From assembly GCF_050490315.1 (NCBI RefSeq), contig NZ_JBNPEO010000013.1, positions 3,440-67,439 of the forward strand: 64,000 nt of DNA. Direction: 5' to 3'. This DNA comes from JBNPEO01 sp050490315. GTDB taxonomy: Bacteria > Actinomycetota > Actinomycetes > Actinomycetales > Micrococcaceae. The translations under genes were made by a program, and so were the position numbers. Under the pieces are notes generated by a model. It was not told the origin of the DNA, did no database searches, and worked only from the letters and a program-made list of their open reading frames with translations. Positions 53,306 to 62,277 of the stretch are shown here, one piece after another (position 1 is the stretch's first letter; every line of letters begins with the position of its first letter).

Positions 53306-54339
53306 AAACCCGTGCCTCGGTAGCTGTTCTCGCGGGGCTGTTGCTGGTTCTTTTTGCCGTGTACGTCCTGCTGGGAAGCTACACCGTGACCATCCCAGAC
53401 TTCGTCAAAATTGTTGCAGCACGGCTCACCGGAGGAGACCCCATCCCGGGCGCAAGCTTCATCGTGATGGAAAACAAACTCCCGCGCGCCGTGCTGGGCA
53501 CCATGGTTGGTTTGGCATTCGGACTCTCCGGCGCGCTCTTCCAAACCATGCTCCGCAACCCGCTCGCGAGCCCCGACGTTATAGGCATCAGCAGCGGTGC
53601 AAGCGCTGCGGCAGTGGTGGCAATCGTGATCTTTGGGCTCTCCGGCGCCGGGGTTGCTCTCTTCGCTCTGCTGGGTGCCCTAGCCGTCGCGGTTTTGATT
53701 TACTCGATCGCCGGCGGCAAGCGCGGCAAGCGCAGTGGAAGCAGCAGTGCCAGCGGCGTGAGCACCAAGTTCATTCTGGGCGGTGTGGGTGTGGCGGCGG
53801 CAATGCAAGCTGTGGTCAATTTCCTGATGACCAGAGCTGACGTCCGCACCGCCTCCGAAGTACTGATTTGGCTCAACGGTTCGCTTAATTCTTCCTCGTG
53901 GGAGCGGATTAGCATCTTGGGAATCGCCCTGATTATTCTGCTTCCCGCTGCCGCCATCCTTGCTAAACCGCTGCGTATGTTGGAACTTGGCGATGACGCC
54001 GCCGCGGCACTGGGCGTCCGGGTTCCGGCGAGCCGATTCGCTGTGGTGATTACCGCCGTCGGACTTGCCGCTGTGGCCACCGCCGCCACCGGACCGGTGT
54101 CCTTTGTAGCGTTCCTCGCCGGGCCTATCGCGCGGCGCATCACCGGGAGTAACTCCCTAGCAGCCGCGGCCCTGACCGGCGCGCTGCTAGTTCTGGCGGC
54201 AGATTTCTTTGCCTACAACATTGCCCCGTTACTGCTTCACGGCACCGCATTACCAGTAGGCGTAGTGACCGGCGCGCTCGGTGCACCCTTCCTCCTGTGG
54301 CTCCTAGCCGCCCCGCAGCTGAAACGAAAGGACGCATGA
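53302..54339 (+). CDS. iron-siderophore ABC importer permease (FecCD family), second copy
   Basis: A 345-residue permease starting at GTG in a GTGA overlap. The same signatures appear: PRAVLGTMVGLAFGLSGALFQTMLRNPLASPDVIGISSGA and GPVSFVAFLAGPIARRI. A Lys/Ser-rich cytoplasmic loop (KRGKRSGSSS) between two helices is unusual but does not break the frame. It pairs with the first permease. Confidence 0.94.
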   Translation: MKTRASVAVLAGLLLVLFAVYVLLGSYTVTIPDFVKIVAARLTGGDPIPGASFIVMENKLPRAVLGTMVGLAFGLSGALFQTMLRNPLASPDVIGISSGASAAAVVAIVIFGLSGAGVALFALLGALAVAVLIYSIAGGKRGKRSGSSSASGVSTKFILGGVGVAAAMQAVVNFLMTRADVRTASEVLIWLNGSLNSSSWERISILGIALIILLPAAAILAKPLRMLELGDDAAAALGVRVPASRFAVVITAVGLAAVATAATGPVSFVAFLAGPIARRITGSNSLAAAALTGALLVLAADFFAYNIAPLLLHGTALPVGVVTGALGAPFLLWLLAAPQLKRKDA

Positions 54340-55181
54340 TGGCTCAGCTTTCGGCCTCCAACATCACCCTTCAATACGACGCGCGGAAGGTGGTGGACTC
54401 GCTTTCACTGCAGATCCCGGACGGCAAAGTCACCATGATCGTCGGCGCCAATGCTTGCGGAAAATCGACCCTTTTGCGTGGACTTTCACGGCTGCTGAGG
54501 CCCGCCGGTGGGGCCGTGACTTTGGATGGGAAAAGCATCCACTCGCGCCCGGCCAAAGAAGTGGCGCGGACTCTAGGTCTTCTCCCGCAGCACCCCTTGG
54601 CGCCTGAGGGAATCACGGTTCGGGAGTTGGTCAGCCGGGGCCGTTACCCGCACCAAGGTTTCTTCCGCAACGCCTCAGAGTACGACGACGCGGCGGTGCG
54701 CCGGGCGTTGGAACTGACGGATTCGTTAGAGCTGGCTGAGCGGAATGTTGATGAACTCTCCGGCGGTCAGCGTCAACGCGTCTGGATTGCCATGGCCTTG
54801 GCTCAAGAAACTGAGGTCCTGTTACTTGATGAGCCCACTACCTACTTGGATTTGGCGCATCAAGTGGAGGTTTTGGATCTTGTGACTGAACTGAACCAGA
54901 GCCGCGGCACCACGGTGGTGATTGTGCTTCACGATCTGAACCTTGCCGCGCGATACGCGGACCACATGATTGCGCTCAAAGGAGGCGCGATTGTTGCCGA
55001 GGGGCGGCCAAATGACGTGGTGACTGAGCACATGGTTTCGAACGTATTTGGCCTGCAATCGCGCGTGATCCCGGACCCGGTTTCTGGAACACCGTTGATC
55101 ATCCCGATTGGCCGCCACAATGTTGGCCCGCGCCTGGCAGCCGATTCCTTGAACGTCGCGGAACTGGAGTACACAGCATGA
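54336..55181 (+). CDS. iron-siderophore ABC importer ATPase
   Basis: About 281 residues. It starts at ATG 54336 or the adjacent ATG 54339, in an ATGA overlap with the permease. Walker A is GANACGKST, the signature LSGGQRQRVWIA and Walker B VLLLDEPTTYLD, as in FepC/FhuC. VLHDLNLAARYADHM is the H-loop region. It energises uptake through the two FecCD permeases. Confidence 0.95.
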   Translation: MMAQLSASNITLQYDARKVVDSLSLQIPDGKVTMIVGANACGKSTLLRGLSRLLRPAGGAVTLDGKSIHSRPAKEVARTLGLLPQHPLAPEGITVRELVSRGRYPHQGFFRNASEYDDAAVRRALELTDSLELAERNVDELSGGQRQRVWIAMALAQETEVLLLDEPTTYLDLAHQVEVLDLVTELNQSRGTTVVIVLHDLNLAARYADHMIALKGGAIVAEGRPNDVVTEHMVSNVFGLQSRVIPDPVSGTPLIIPIGRHNVGPRLAADSLNVAELEYTA

Positions 55182-56242
55182 GCACCGATACGCAGAAAAC
55201 CACCATCGCCGCCGTCGAACCTATGGTCCTGGCCTTTAATGTCACAGTCTCAGCCATTCAAAAGGTGGGGGCAAACTTCCTGCGCATCACTTTTGGTGGC
55301 TACGAACTCCGCGACTTTGGCGTTCACGGACCGTGCCTTGATCTGCGGATCAAGTTGATCATTCCCAGCAAAACGCCCAGCGGTGGCCGGGCGCCGCTGC
55401 CGTCGTTTAATACCGCCGAACTCAACACTGCGAACGCCAGCTGGTATCAACAGTGGTTGGCCATGGACCCGGAAATACGTGGGGATATGCGCACCTACAC
55501 GGTCCGCGAAGCCCGGCTAGACGGCGTGTACCCCGAAATTGATGTGGACTTTGTGATTCACGTTGACGCTGAAGGGCATTCCGGGCCGGCAGCAGCGTGG
55601 GCGCTCGAGGCCCAACCGGGTGATCGGATGGTCATTATTGGTCCCAACAATCACGCAGCGCACTGTATTACTGCCGAGACGTATAGCGGCATCGAATTCC
55701 GCCCCGGAATGGCCCAGCGCGTTCTTCTTGCCGGGGATGAAACAGCCGTGCCAGCCATCAGTGCCATCCTCGAATCCCTCCCTGCTCACATTCAGGGCGA
55801 AGCGTTCCTTGAAGTTCCCGAAGCCGCAGATTTCCAAGACATCAGTACTCAGGCGGCTGTTCAGATCACATGGCTGGCCCGTGGTGCGGCGCTTGGCCGT
55901 TCGCGCCCGCACGGAGAACTACTCCAAGAAGCTGTGCGCTCGGCAATTCAGTTGCCAGGCTGGGTGGCGCTCAAGGAAGCCCACGCAGCCGGCCCGGAGC
56001 CCGAGGACGTCAACGTAGATCAAGACATTCTGTGGGAAACACCTCAACGACTCAACGCCGCCACAGTTCAGAGCTCACGCAACCCGAACGTTCCCTCCGG
56101 TGCGCTTCCGTTTTACGCATGGCTCGCTGGAGAGGCCGGGGTCATCAAGGAACTGCGGCGGTACTTGGTGCGTGACGTTGGTATAGATAGGAAGCAAGTG
56201 GCGTTTATGGGCTACTGGCGGGCGGGTAAAGCCGAACTTTAG
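55178..56242 (+). CDS. siderophore-interacting protein (FAD-dependent ferric-siderophore reductase)
   Basis: A 354-residue cytoplasmic flavoprotein starting in an ATGA overlap with the ATPase gene. The FAD motif is RTYTVREA, followed by FVIHVDAEGHSGPAAAWA and GDRMVIIGPN; the nucleotide half has VLLAGDETAVPAISAILESLP and ends with FMGYWRAGKAE, the standard end of this ViuB-like family. It reduces Fe(III) to release iron from the imported siderophore, completing the pathway encoded by the operon. Confidence 0.94.
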   Translation: MSTDTQKTTIAAVEPMVLAFNVTVSAIQKVGANFLRITFGGYELRDFGVHGPCLDLRIKLIIPSKTPSGGRAPLPSFNTAELNTANASWYQQWLAMDPEIRGDMRTYTVREARLDGVYPEIDVDFVIHVDAEGHSGPAAAWALEAQPGDRMVIIGPNNHAAHCITAETYSGIEFRPGMAQRVLLAGDETAVPAISAILESLPAHIQGEAFLEVPEAADFQDISTQAAVQITWLARGAALGRSRPHGELLQEAVRSAIQLPGWVALKEAHAAGPEPEDVNVDQDILWETPQRLNAATVQSSRNPNVPSGALPFYAWLAGEAGVIKELRRYLVRDVGIDRKQVAFMGYWRAGKAEL

Positions 56243-56328
56243 TTCCGGCCCTCCGGCCCCGGGCGGCGGGCACCGCCTGTTAATCTCGCCTTTTCCTACC
56301 CGTTGTGTGGGCGGGTTAGCGTGGCCGT

Positions 56329-57204
56329 GTGCGGGAAGTTTTGAGTGGCGACCAGCAGGGACGACGGCGGTATGTCGCCATCGGTGATTCGTTCACGGAG
56401 GGTGTGGGGGACCATAGCCCGATTTTGCCCAACGGGGTGCGTGGTTGGGCGGATCGCGTTGCTGAACGTTTGGCCAAGGCGGAACCGGGCTGGGAGTACG
56501 CCAACCTTGCGGTCCGGAGCAAACGTTTGCGCCACATCATTGATGAGCAACTTGAGCCAGCGCTCGCCATGAACCCCACGCTTATCACGCTGTACGCCGG
56601 TGGGAATGACATCCTGGATTTCGGCACGGACATGGAAGACTTGCTGGCTGATTACGAGTCCATGATTGCCAAATTGGCAGCTTCCGGGGCTCATCTGGTG
56701 TTGTTCACCGGCTATGACGTGAAGGTTTCCCCGGTCCTTGAACCGCTCAAAAAGCGCAACACTCTTTACAACCAGCGGGTCCGCGATCTGGCCTACAAGT
56801 ACAAGGCCACGCTGGTGGACTATTGGTGCTTCGATGCCTATTACGATCGCCGAATGTGGGACACGGACCGGCTCCACATGTCCAAGGCCGGGCACAAATA
56901 TCTTGCCGCGCAGGTGCTGAACCATTTGGGTGTTAAGCACAAGATCAAACTCAAGGATTGGGATCCGGCCCCACGCCGAACCCTGCGCGAGTGGGAAGTT
57001 GCTCAGCGTCGTTGGGTTCACGACTGGGTGCTGCCCTTGTTCCGCCGCAAAATTCAGGGCGTCACGCTGGGGGACTCACTCGCCCCACGATGGCCTGAGC
57101 CGGTAAAGGTACCTCGCAAAGGTGGACTGCGCCGGCTTGTTGAAGACCGATTAGCTCAAGAGGACACTTTGTCCGGCACCGTGAGAGAAGGTCAGCGATC
57201 GTGA
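56329..57204 (+). CDS. SGNH/GDSL-family hydrolase, first of three paralogues
   Basis: A 291-residue protein starting at GTG 56329. The blocks are present: GDSFTEG with the catalytic serine, LAVRSKRL (block II), GGNDIL (block III) and DRLHMSKAGH, where the catalytic Asp and His lie. There is no signal peptide, so it is probably cytoplasmic. A basic C-terminal tail distinguishes it from the other two paralogues. Substrates of this family are acyl esters of lipids or sugars; none is indicated here. Confidence 0.92.
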   Translation: MREVLSGDQQGRRRYVAIGDSFTEGVGDHSPILPNGVRGWADRVAERLAKAEPGWEYANLAVRSKRLRHIIDEQLEPALAMNPTLITLYAGGNDILDFGTDMEDLLADYESMIAKLAASGAHLVLFTGYDVKVSPVLEPLKKRNTLYNQRVRDLAYKYKATLVDYWCFDAYYDRRMWDTDRLHMSKAGHKYLAAQVLNHLGVKHKIKLKDWDPAPRRTLREWEVAQRRWVHDWVLPLFRRKIQGVTLGDSLAPRWPEPVKVPRKGGLRRLVEDRLAQEDTLSGTVREGQRS

Positions 57205-58031
57205 CAGTAGGCAGCCAAGTACCCATCCGATTTGTGGCCATGGGTGATTCCTTCACGGAAGGTTTGGGGGACCGGGACCTGCGCTTACCTAACAACGTGC
57301 GCGGATGGGCGGACCGAGTGGCTGAGGAGCTGGCCCGCCATGATCCGGCTACGCGCTACGCTAATTTGGCCATCCGTGGCCGGCGGTTGGACCCCATTAT
57401 TCAGGAGCAGCTGGAGCCCGCCCTGGCCATGGAGCCGAATCTGGTGAGCTTTTACGCCGGTGGCAATGACTTGTTGATGACGCGTTTGGATTTGCCGCGT
57501 TTGCTGGACCGTTTTGAGTCCGCAGTGGCACGAATCAGTGCCACTGGCGCGCGGGTGTTGCTGTTTACCGGATACAACGTTCCGCTGTCGCCGCTGCTTG
57601 AACCGCTCACGTTCCGCAACGCGATTTACAACCGCCGAATCCGCCATGTTGCCGAGGAATACGGCGCCGAGTTGGTGGATTATTGGTGTTTTGAAAAGTT
57701 CCAAGACCGCCGGATGTGGTCAAACGACCGGCTGCACATGGCCACTCTGGGGCACGTATATATGGCCAAAAAGGTCCTCGAGGTTTTGGGGGCCCCGCAT
57801 TCGATTCCGTCTCCTCACCTTCCGCCATTGGCTGCGCGCACGGCGAGGGAAATAGTGAACGACGACGTCACTTGGCTCCGGCGCGACTTCACACCATGGT
57901 TGGGGCGAAGGTTCCGCGGGGCCAGTAGTGGTGACGGGTTCAGCGCACGTTGGCCCGAGTTGTTGCCCGTGGTTCTTCCTGAACTGTTGGGAGCGAATCG
58001 GGCGGCTCGGCGGGAGGAGCAATTGGCGTAA
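57201..58031 (+). CDS. SGNH/GDSL-family hydrolase, second of three paralogues
   Basis: A 276-residue protein starting at GTG in a GTGA overlap with the first hydrolase. It has GDSFTEGLGDRD, GGNDLL and DRLHMATLGH, and it is closely related to the first paralogue (NNVRGWADRVAEELARH, LVDYWCFEKFQDRRMW against NGVRGWADRVAERLAKA, LVDYWCFDAYYDRRMW). Tandem duplication followed by divergence at the C terminus is likely. Confidence 0.92.
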   Translation: MTVGSQVPIRFVAMGDSFTEGLGDRDLRLPNNVRGWADRVAEELARHDPATRYANLAIRGRRLDPIIQEQLEPALAMEPNLVSFYAGGNDLLMTRLDLPRLLDRFESAVARISATGARVLLFTGYNVPLSPLLEPLTFRNAIYNRRIRHVAEEYGAELVDYWCFEKFQDRRMWSNDRLHMATLGHVYMAKKVLEVLGAPHSIPSPHLPPLAARTAREIVNDDVTWLRRDFTPWLGRRFRGASSGDGFSARWPELLPVVLPELLGANRAARREEQLA

Positions 58032-58062
58032 TACTAAGGGTGGTTCGGCTTAAGATGTAGCT

Positions 58063-58551
58063 ATGACTGAACCGCGCTGGTTGAATGCTGACGAACGCCG
58101 GGCCTGGTTGGCGGTGTTGAGCATCACCACATTGCTCCCTGCCACGCTGGATACACAACTCCAGAACGCTCGGAAACTTTCCCTTTTTGACTACAACGTT
58201 CTTGCGATGCTCTCTGAAGCTCCCGGGCAGTACTTGCCCATGAGCGAGTTGGCCGCCAGAACTAGCGCATCGTTGTCCCGGCTCTCCCACGTTGTTACCA
58301 AGTTGCAGACTCGTGGCTGGGTAGAGCGCCAACCGCACCCCAGCGATGCACGCGTGACCACAGCACATCTCACTGAAGAAGGCTTTGCCACGCTGGTGGA
58401 GCTTGCTCCGGGGCACGTTGCTACGGTGCGGGGCCTGTTGTTGGACGGCTTGGACGCGGATGACGTGTCCGATCTAGCCCGTATTGGGGACAAAATTGTG
58501 GCCGCACTGGATGCGGATCATTGGATTCTGCGCGACCCTAGCTCGGCGTAG
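58063..58551 (+). CDS. MarR-family transcriptional regulator within the SGNH cluster
   Basis: A 162-residue winged-helix protein (YLPMSELAARTSASLSRLSHVVTKLQTRGWVERQPHPSDARVTTAHLTEEG). It follows the second hydrolase by 31 bases and precedes the third. TAAGAT ends six bases before the ATG with no ribosome-binding site, so it may be leaderless and independently promoted. It probably controls the neighbouring hydrolases or itself, although I see no clear palindrome around it. Confidence 0.9.
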   Translation: MTEPRWLNADERRAWLAVLSITTLLPATLDTQLQNARKLSLFDYNVLAMLSEAPGQYLPMSELAARTSASLSRLSHVVTKLQTRGWVERQPHPSDARVTTAHLTEEGFATLVELAPGHVATVRGLLLDGLDADDVSDLARIGDKIVAALDADHWILRDPSSA

Positions 58552-58641
58552 TCCTCGCCGCGGCAGCGGCCAAGCTGCTGCAGGAACACCGGACCGCACT
58601 AATACACAGCAGTGGACGTCGAAATCAGTATGGAGTACCAA

Positions 58642-59451
58642 GTGACACCTGAGTCAGTAGAGCAGTTCAGCACGCGATATGTAGCTCTAGGGGATTCGTT
58701 CACCGAAGGCTTGGGGGACCCAGATGAGCAGCGCCCCAATGGTGTGCGTGGTTGGGCGGATCGTGTGGCAGAGCAGCTGGCGCTCGCAGATTCATGCCTC
58801 GGTTACGCGAACTTGGCCATCCGTGGCAAAAAGCTGCGCCAAGTTTTAGCCGAGCAGTTGGATGTTGCGCTTGGCCTTGAGCCCACTGTTGTAACGCTCT
58901 ATGCCGGTGCCAATGACATTCTCCGGCCCAGCGTGGACATCGACGCTTTGATGCTCGAATACAACAAGGCTGTTGCCGCATTGCGTAGCCAAGGTGCCTC
59001 AGTTTTGGTGTTTACCGGCTTTGACTCCGGTGCCTCCAAAGTTTTTGGTGCCACCCGCGGACGCACCGCAATTTATAACGAATTTGTGCGTGGAATCGCT
59101 GCTGATCACGGCGCAACGGTGGTTGACTACTGGCGTTTTGCCGAATACCAGGACTGGCGTTTGTGGGGCGAAGACCGGATGCACATGTCCACTCCCGGCC
59201 ACATCAACATGGCTCGCCGGGTGTTGTCCGTCATGGGTCACGATCTGCCCGAGGACTCCGGTGTTGAGGTTCCTGAGCTACCTGAACTACCTCAGCTGAG
59301 TGTGGCCGAGCAATTGCGTGCTAACGCTAAGTGGGCCAAAGAATTCGCGGCCCCGTGGGTGGTTAGACGTGTGACCGGCCGTTCTTCAGGCGATGGGTTG
59401 AGCCCTAAGTATGCGGATCTTGTCTCGGCGCTTGAGCTCGGCTCTCTCTAG
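58642..59451 (+). CDS. SGNH/GDSL-family hydrolase, third of three paralogues
   Basis: About 269 residues from GTG 58642, chosen because GGAG lies six bases before it; ATG 58630 or GTG 58612 are possible alternatives. It has GDSFTEGLGDPDEQRPNGVRGWADR, GANDILRPS (block III with Ala for Gly) and DRMHMSTPGH. It is more distant from the other two, which are adjacent to each other. It ends near the convergent ApbE gene. Confidence 0.9.
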   Translation: MTPESVEQFSTRYVALGDSFTEGLGDPDEQRPNGVRGWADRVAEQLALADSCLGYANLAIRGKKLRQVLAEQLDVALGLEPTVVTLYAGANDILRPSVDIDALMLEYNKAVAALRSQGASVLVFTGFDSGASKVFGATRGRTAIYNEFVRGIAADHGATVVDYWRFAEYQDWRLWGEDRMHMSTPGHINMARRVLSVMGHDLPEDSGVEVPELPELPQLSVAEQLRANAKWAKEFAAPWVVRRVTGRSSGDGLSPKYADLVSALELGSL

Positions 59452-59479
59452 GGCACCAAAGAGCTGGCGGTGGCCCTGA

Positions 59480-60328
59480 TTAGGCTCTGAAACCCGGAGT
59501 CGCAAGGATTTGGCCGTCGCGCTGAATCGCCAAAATGTCTACGTCCCACGTGTCAGCTGCGTGCCGGAGAGACGCATGCCCGCCGGCAACCACCGCCGTG
59601 GCCAGCACGTCTGCGGTGATGATGTCCGCAGCCGCAACGGAAACCTGAACAAACTCTTGAGAACCCTCCCGCGGTTTCGGCGCTTCCCAATGGTCGTGGA
59701 CTTGCGAGTAGTCCCAGCGCTGCCAGATATGGTCGCCGCGTTCGGCCGAACCAGAAGTTGCCAGGGCGGCTGTCCGTCCCGGGCTCAGCGGATGGGCGGC
59801 GATCAGGGCGCCGGGATTGGCAGGATCAACAATCCCTGCCTGCCACACCTCGTTTCTACGCGGTTCAGGAGAACCGGACACCAGCACATCACCACCGGCA
59901 TTGAGGCACCAATCCACCACCCCTAGCGCATGCAGGCTCTGGGCTGCGCTGCTAATCGCATAAGCCTTCACCACCCCACTGAGGTCCACAACGCCGTCGT
60001 TCCTTACCGGGTCAAACGCGCCATTGGTGCGGTTTCGCCAGTCGATAGCCGCAGCATACTGCTCGCGCATCACCGCGGAAGCGTTGGTCAGGTGCAGTTC
60101 TCCGCGAGCCAGCTGCGACGCCTCGGAATCAGGACGGTAGAGACTAAAGCGTTCGTCAATCTCGTCAAAAACCTGTTCGACGACGGCGGTTGCGGCTTCG
60201 AGTTCATCGGCGGCTTGCTCGGCACTGATGTGGGGACGCGGTGGTGCGCTGAGACTGATCACCGTGCCCATGCATTGGAAGGTCCGGCTGCGGAAGGAAT
60301 CAGCAGTTTTGGCTGGGGTGTAGTTCAT
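59480..60328 (-). CDS. apbE: FAD:protein FMN transferase (ApbE)
   Basis: A 282-residue enzyme that attaches FMN covalently to threonine or serine of target proteins outside the cytoplasm. The family landmarks are FQCMGTVISL near the N terminus, DLSGVVKAYAIS, CLNAGGDVLVSG, ALATSGSAERGDHIW and DIITADVLATAVV (the Mg-binding DxxxT). No obvious signal peptide is seen, so export may rely on another start or on the membrane partner. It is the last gene of a three-gene operon whose middle gene encodes a likely substrate. Confidence 0.93.
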   Translation of the reverse strand: MNYTPAKTADSFRSRTFQCMGTVISLSAPPRPHISAEQAADELEAATAVVEQVFDEIDERFSLYRPDSEASQLARGELHLTNASAVMREQYAAAIDWRNRTNGAFDPVRNDGVVDLSGVVKAYAISSAAQSLHALGVVDWCLNAGGDVLVSGSPEPRRNEVWQAGIVDPANPGALIAAHPLSPGRTAALATSGSAERGDHIWQRWDYSQVHDHWEAPKPREGSQEFVQVSVAAADIITADVLATAVVAGGHASLRHAADTWDVDILAIQRDGQILATPGFRA

Positions 60329-60331
60329 GGC

Positions 60332-60874
60332 CTAGAAGTGGGCTTCGTCGAGGGCGGCCTGCAGGGACGTTAGGTAGGCGTCGGAGGTGATCGTGGCTCC
60401 GCCGATTGTCTGAACGTTCGCTGACTGGGCTTGGAGGACTTCGCTGCGCAGCATCGGAGCGGCCTGGTTGCTGATTTGGACTGAGCGCATCTCGGCGTCG
60501 GTCAATTGCAGGGCAGTGACATCGGTGATTTTCCCGGAGGCCACCGTGACCTGAACCTGAACTGTGCCAAAGCGCGTCTGAACGGCTGTGCCTTGGAAGG
60601 TGCCGTCAGTACTTGATGCGCTGGCTGTTGCTGATGGTGTTGTTGCTGTGTCTGACGGGGTGGTGGCCGTGCTCGATCCACTGCTGGTGGATCCCGTACT
60701 GGGGGTGGTTTCAGTGGTGGATTCAGGTGTTGTTACTCCCGTGGCATTGGGGCTAAGCCCTGTAGCGAGGGATGTGGTGTGTTGGGCGGCAACGGCTTGA
60801 TTGCCCAGTTGCCAGCCACCGAAGAGTACGATCGCCGAAGCGATGGCGGAAGAGACTTTCGCTCGGGTATTCAC
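60332..60874 (-). CDS. secreted FMN-binding-domain protein, probable ApbE substrate
   Basis: A 180-residue protein with an N-terminal signal or anchor helix (ASAIASAIVLFGGWQLG), a 45-residue Ser/Thr-rich linker and a C-terminal FMN_bind domain. The flavinylation motif is readable as IGGATITSDAY near residue 157, where the threonine of GGAT would carry the FMN. It starts four bases into the end of the ferric-reductase gene (ATGA overlap). It probably passes electrons from the membrane partner to an outside acceptor. Confidence 0.92.
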   Translation of the reverse strand: MNTRAKVSSAIASAIVLFGGWQLGNQAVAAQHTTSLATGLSPNATGVTTPESTTETTPSTGSTSSGSSTATTPSDTATTPSATASASSTDGTFQGTAVQTRFGTVQVQVTVASGKITDVTALQLTDAEMRSVQISNQAAPMLRSEVLQAQSANVQTIGGATITSDAYLTSLQAALDEAHF

Positions 60875-62277
60875 CAGTCGAACCTTTCAAAGTGAATTTG
60901 GTCTTCTGAAACGCCAGCGGCAGTTGCCTCGGCGATCACTGCTTCGGCCCAGCGGTTGGGCCCGCAAATGTAGACGTCCGAATCGGCTAGGTCGGGGGCG
61001 TAATCGGACAGCCCGTAGCCGGCGTTGGCAGCTTCGGCCGGCAGCCATTCTTTGCCCGGTGCGTGGGAACGCTTACCGGTCAGGTGGAACACTCTGGCGT
61101 CCCGGCGTCGGGCTAGTTCGAGGATTTCGTCGCTGAGGTACAGGCCGGACTGGTCTGTGGCACGCAGCAGAACGGTGGCCCCACCGCGTGGGAATGGTGT
61201 TGATTCCAGGAGTGCGCGGAGCGGTGTGATTCCAATACCAGCGCCGATCAGTACAACTCTTTCTTGGGTCCGTGCTGCTGTTCCAAACATTCCGTAGGGT
61301 CCTTCCACCGCAACTTTCGTCCCGGGTTTTAGTGAGGCAAGGCGGGCACTGCCGGCACCTAGGTTGCGTACTGTGATCCGCAAGTGGTTAGCGGCTGGCT
61401 CCGCGGAGAGGCTGTACGGGTGGGCTTGCAAAAACATTCCAGGGGTCAAAAAGCGCCAGATAAAGAACCTGCCACCATTGCCGGCGAGTTCGTTGAGGTG
61501 CTGTCCGCCCAGGATGACGTTGACAGCGTCCAAGCCTTGGGGCTCTACGGCTACCACTGTGAGTTGGTGACGCAAGCTGGCGCGGATGGGGATGATCACC
61601 CGGAAAATCAGGAGTGCCACGGCAGTAGCTACGTAGAGGAAAACCCAGTACCAGCGCTGCCAAGTGCCTTCGGCGAACACGGCGCCAACACTGAATTCGT
61701 GGGGGATAGCGGTGGCAACTGCTGCGTAGCTTAGGAGGTGGATAGCGTGCCAAAACTCGTAAGGGAAACGTTTCCGCACGGCAACGAGGGACGTAACCAC
61801 CACCAGAATGAACAGTGCTACGGACAAGAAGGCCAGCCACATATCCGGCACTTGCACCCAGAGGGAGACTGCTTCGCTAATCGGGTTGATGCCTTCTGCC
61901 ATTCCATAGGAAGTGGACAAAAGAAGTCCGTGACCTAGTAAGAGGTAGAGCGCAGGCTTGCCGAGTTTGCGGTGTAACGCCATGGCTTTGTCGTGGCCCA
62001 TGGTCCGGTCCAGGACGGGGATTCGGGCCGCCAAAATCAGCATCAGCACTACTAGATCGGTGCCGATGAGGCCTGTCACAATTCCAGCAGCCGTCAGGGC
62101 GTTGGCCACGGAATTCACCTTGGACAGTCCGCCGTCGGCCAGCCACAGCGCCACTGAGAACGCGATAGAGGCCCAGCCGGCCACGATGATCGCGTCGCGG
62201 CTTAAGAGACGACGCCGGAGTCTGGACTGAAGTGCGGGTGCTGGCGCCGTGATGGCATCTAGTGAGTGTGTGGTCAT
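60871..62277 (-). CDS. ferric-reductase-like transmembrane protein with FAD/NAD(P)-binding domain
   Basis: A 468-residue protein. The first 240 residues hold about six membrane helices of the ferric reductase/NOX type with candidate haem histidines (HRKLG, LGHGLL, WHAIHLLSY). The C-terminal ferredoxin-reductase domain has HPYSLSAEP for FAD, LIGAGIGITPLRALL for the nucleotide and YICGPNRWAE. It should move electrons from NAD(P)H across the membrane to the flavinylated partner encoded next. It is the first gene of the operon. Confidence 0.92.
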   Translation of the reverse strand: MTTHSLDAITAPAPALQSRLRRRLLSRDAIIVAGWASIAFSVALWLADGGLSKVNSVANALTAAGIVTGLIGTDLVVLMLILAARIPVLDRTMGHDKAMALHRKLGKPALYLLLGHGLLLSTSYGMAEGINPISEAVSLWVQVPDMWLAFLSVALFILVVVTSLVAVRKRFPYEFWHAIHLLSYAAVATAIPHEFSVGAVFAEGTWQRWYWVFLYVATAVALLIFRVIIPIRASLRHQLTVVAVEPQGLDAVNVILGGQHLNELAGNGGRFFIWRFLTPGMFLQAHPYSLSAEPAANHLRITVRNLGAGSARLASLKPGTKVAVEGPYGMFGTAARTQERVVLIGAGIGITPLRALLESTPFPRGGATVLLRATDQSGLYLSDEILELARRRDARVFHLTGKRSHAPGKEWLPAEAANAGYGLSDYAPDLADSDVYICGPNRWAEAVIAEATAAGVSEDQIHFERFDW

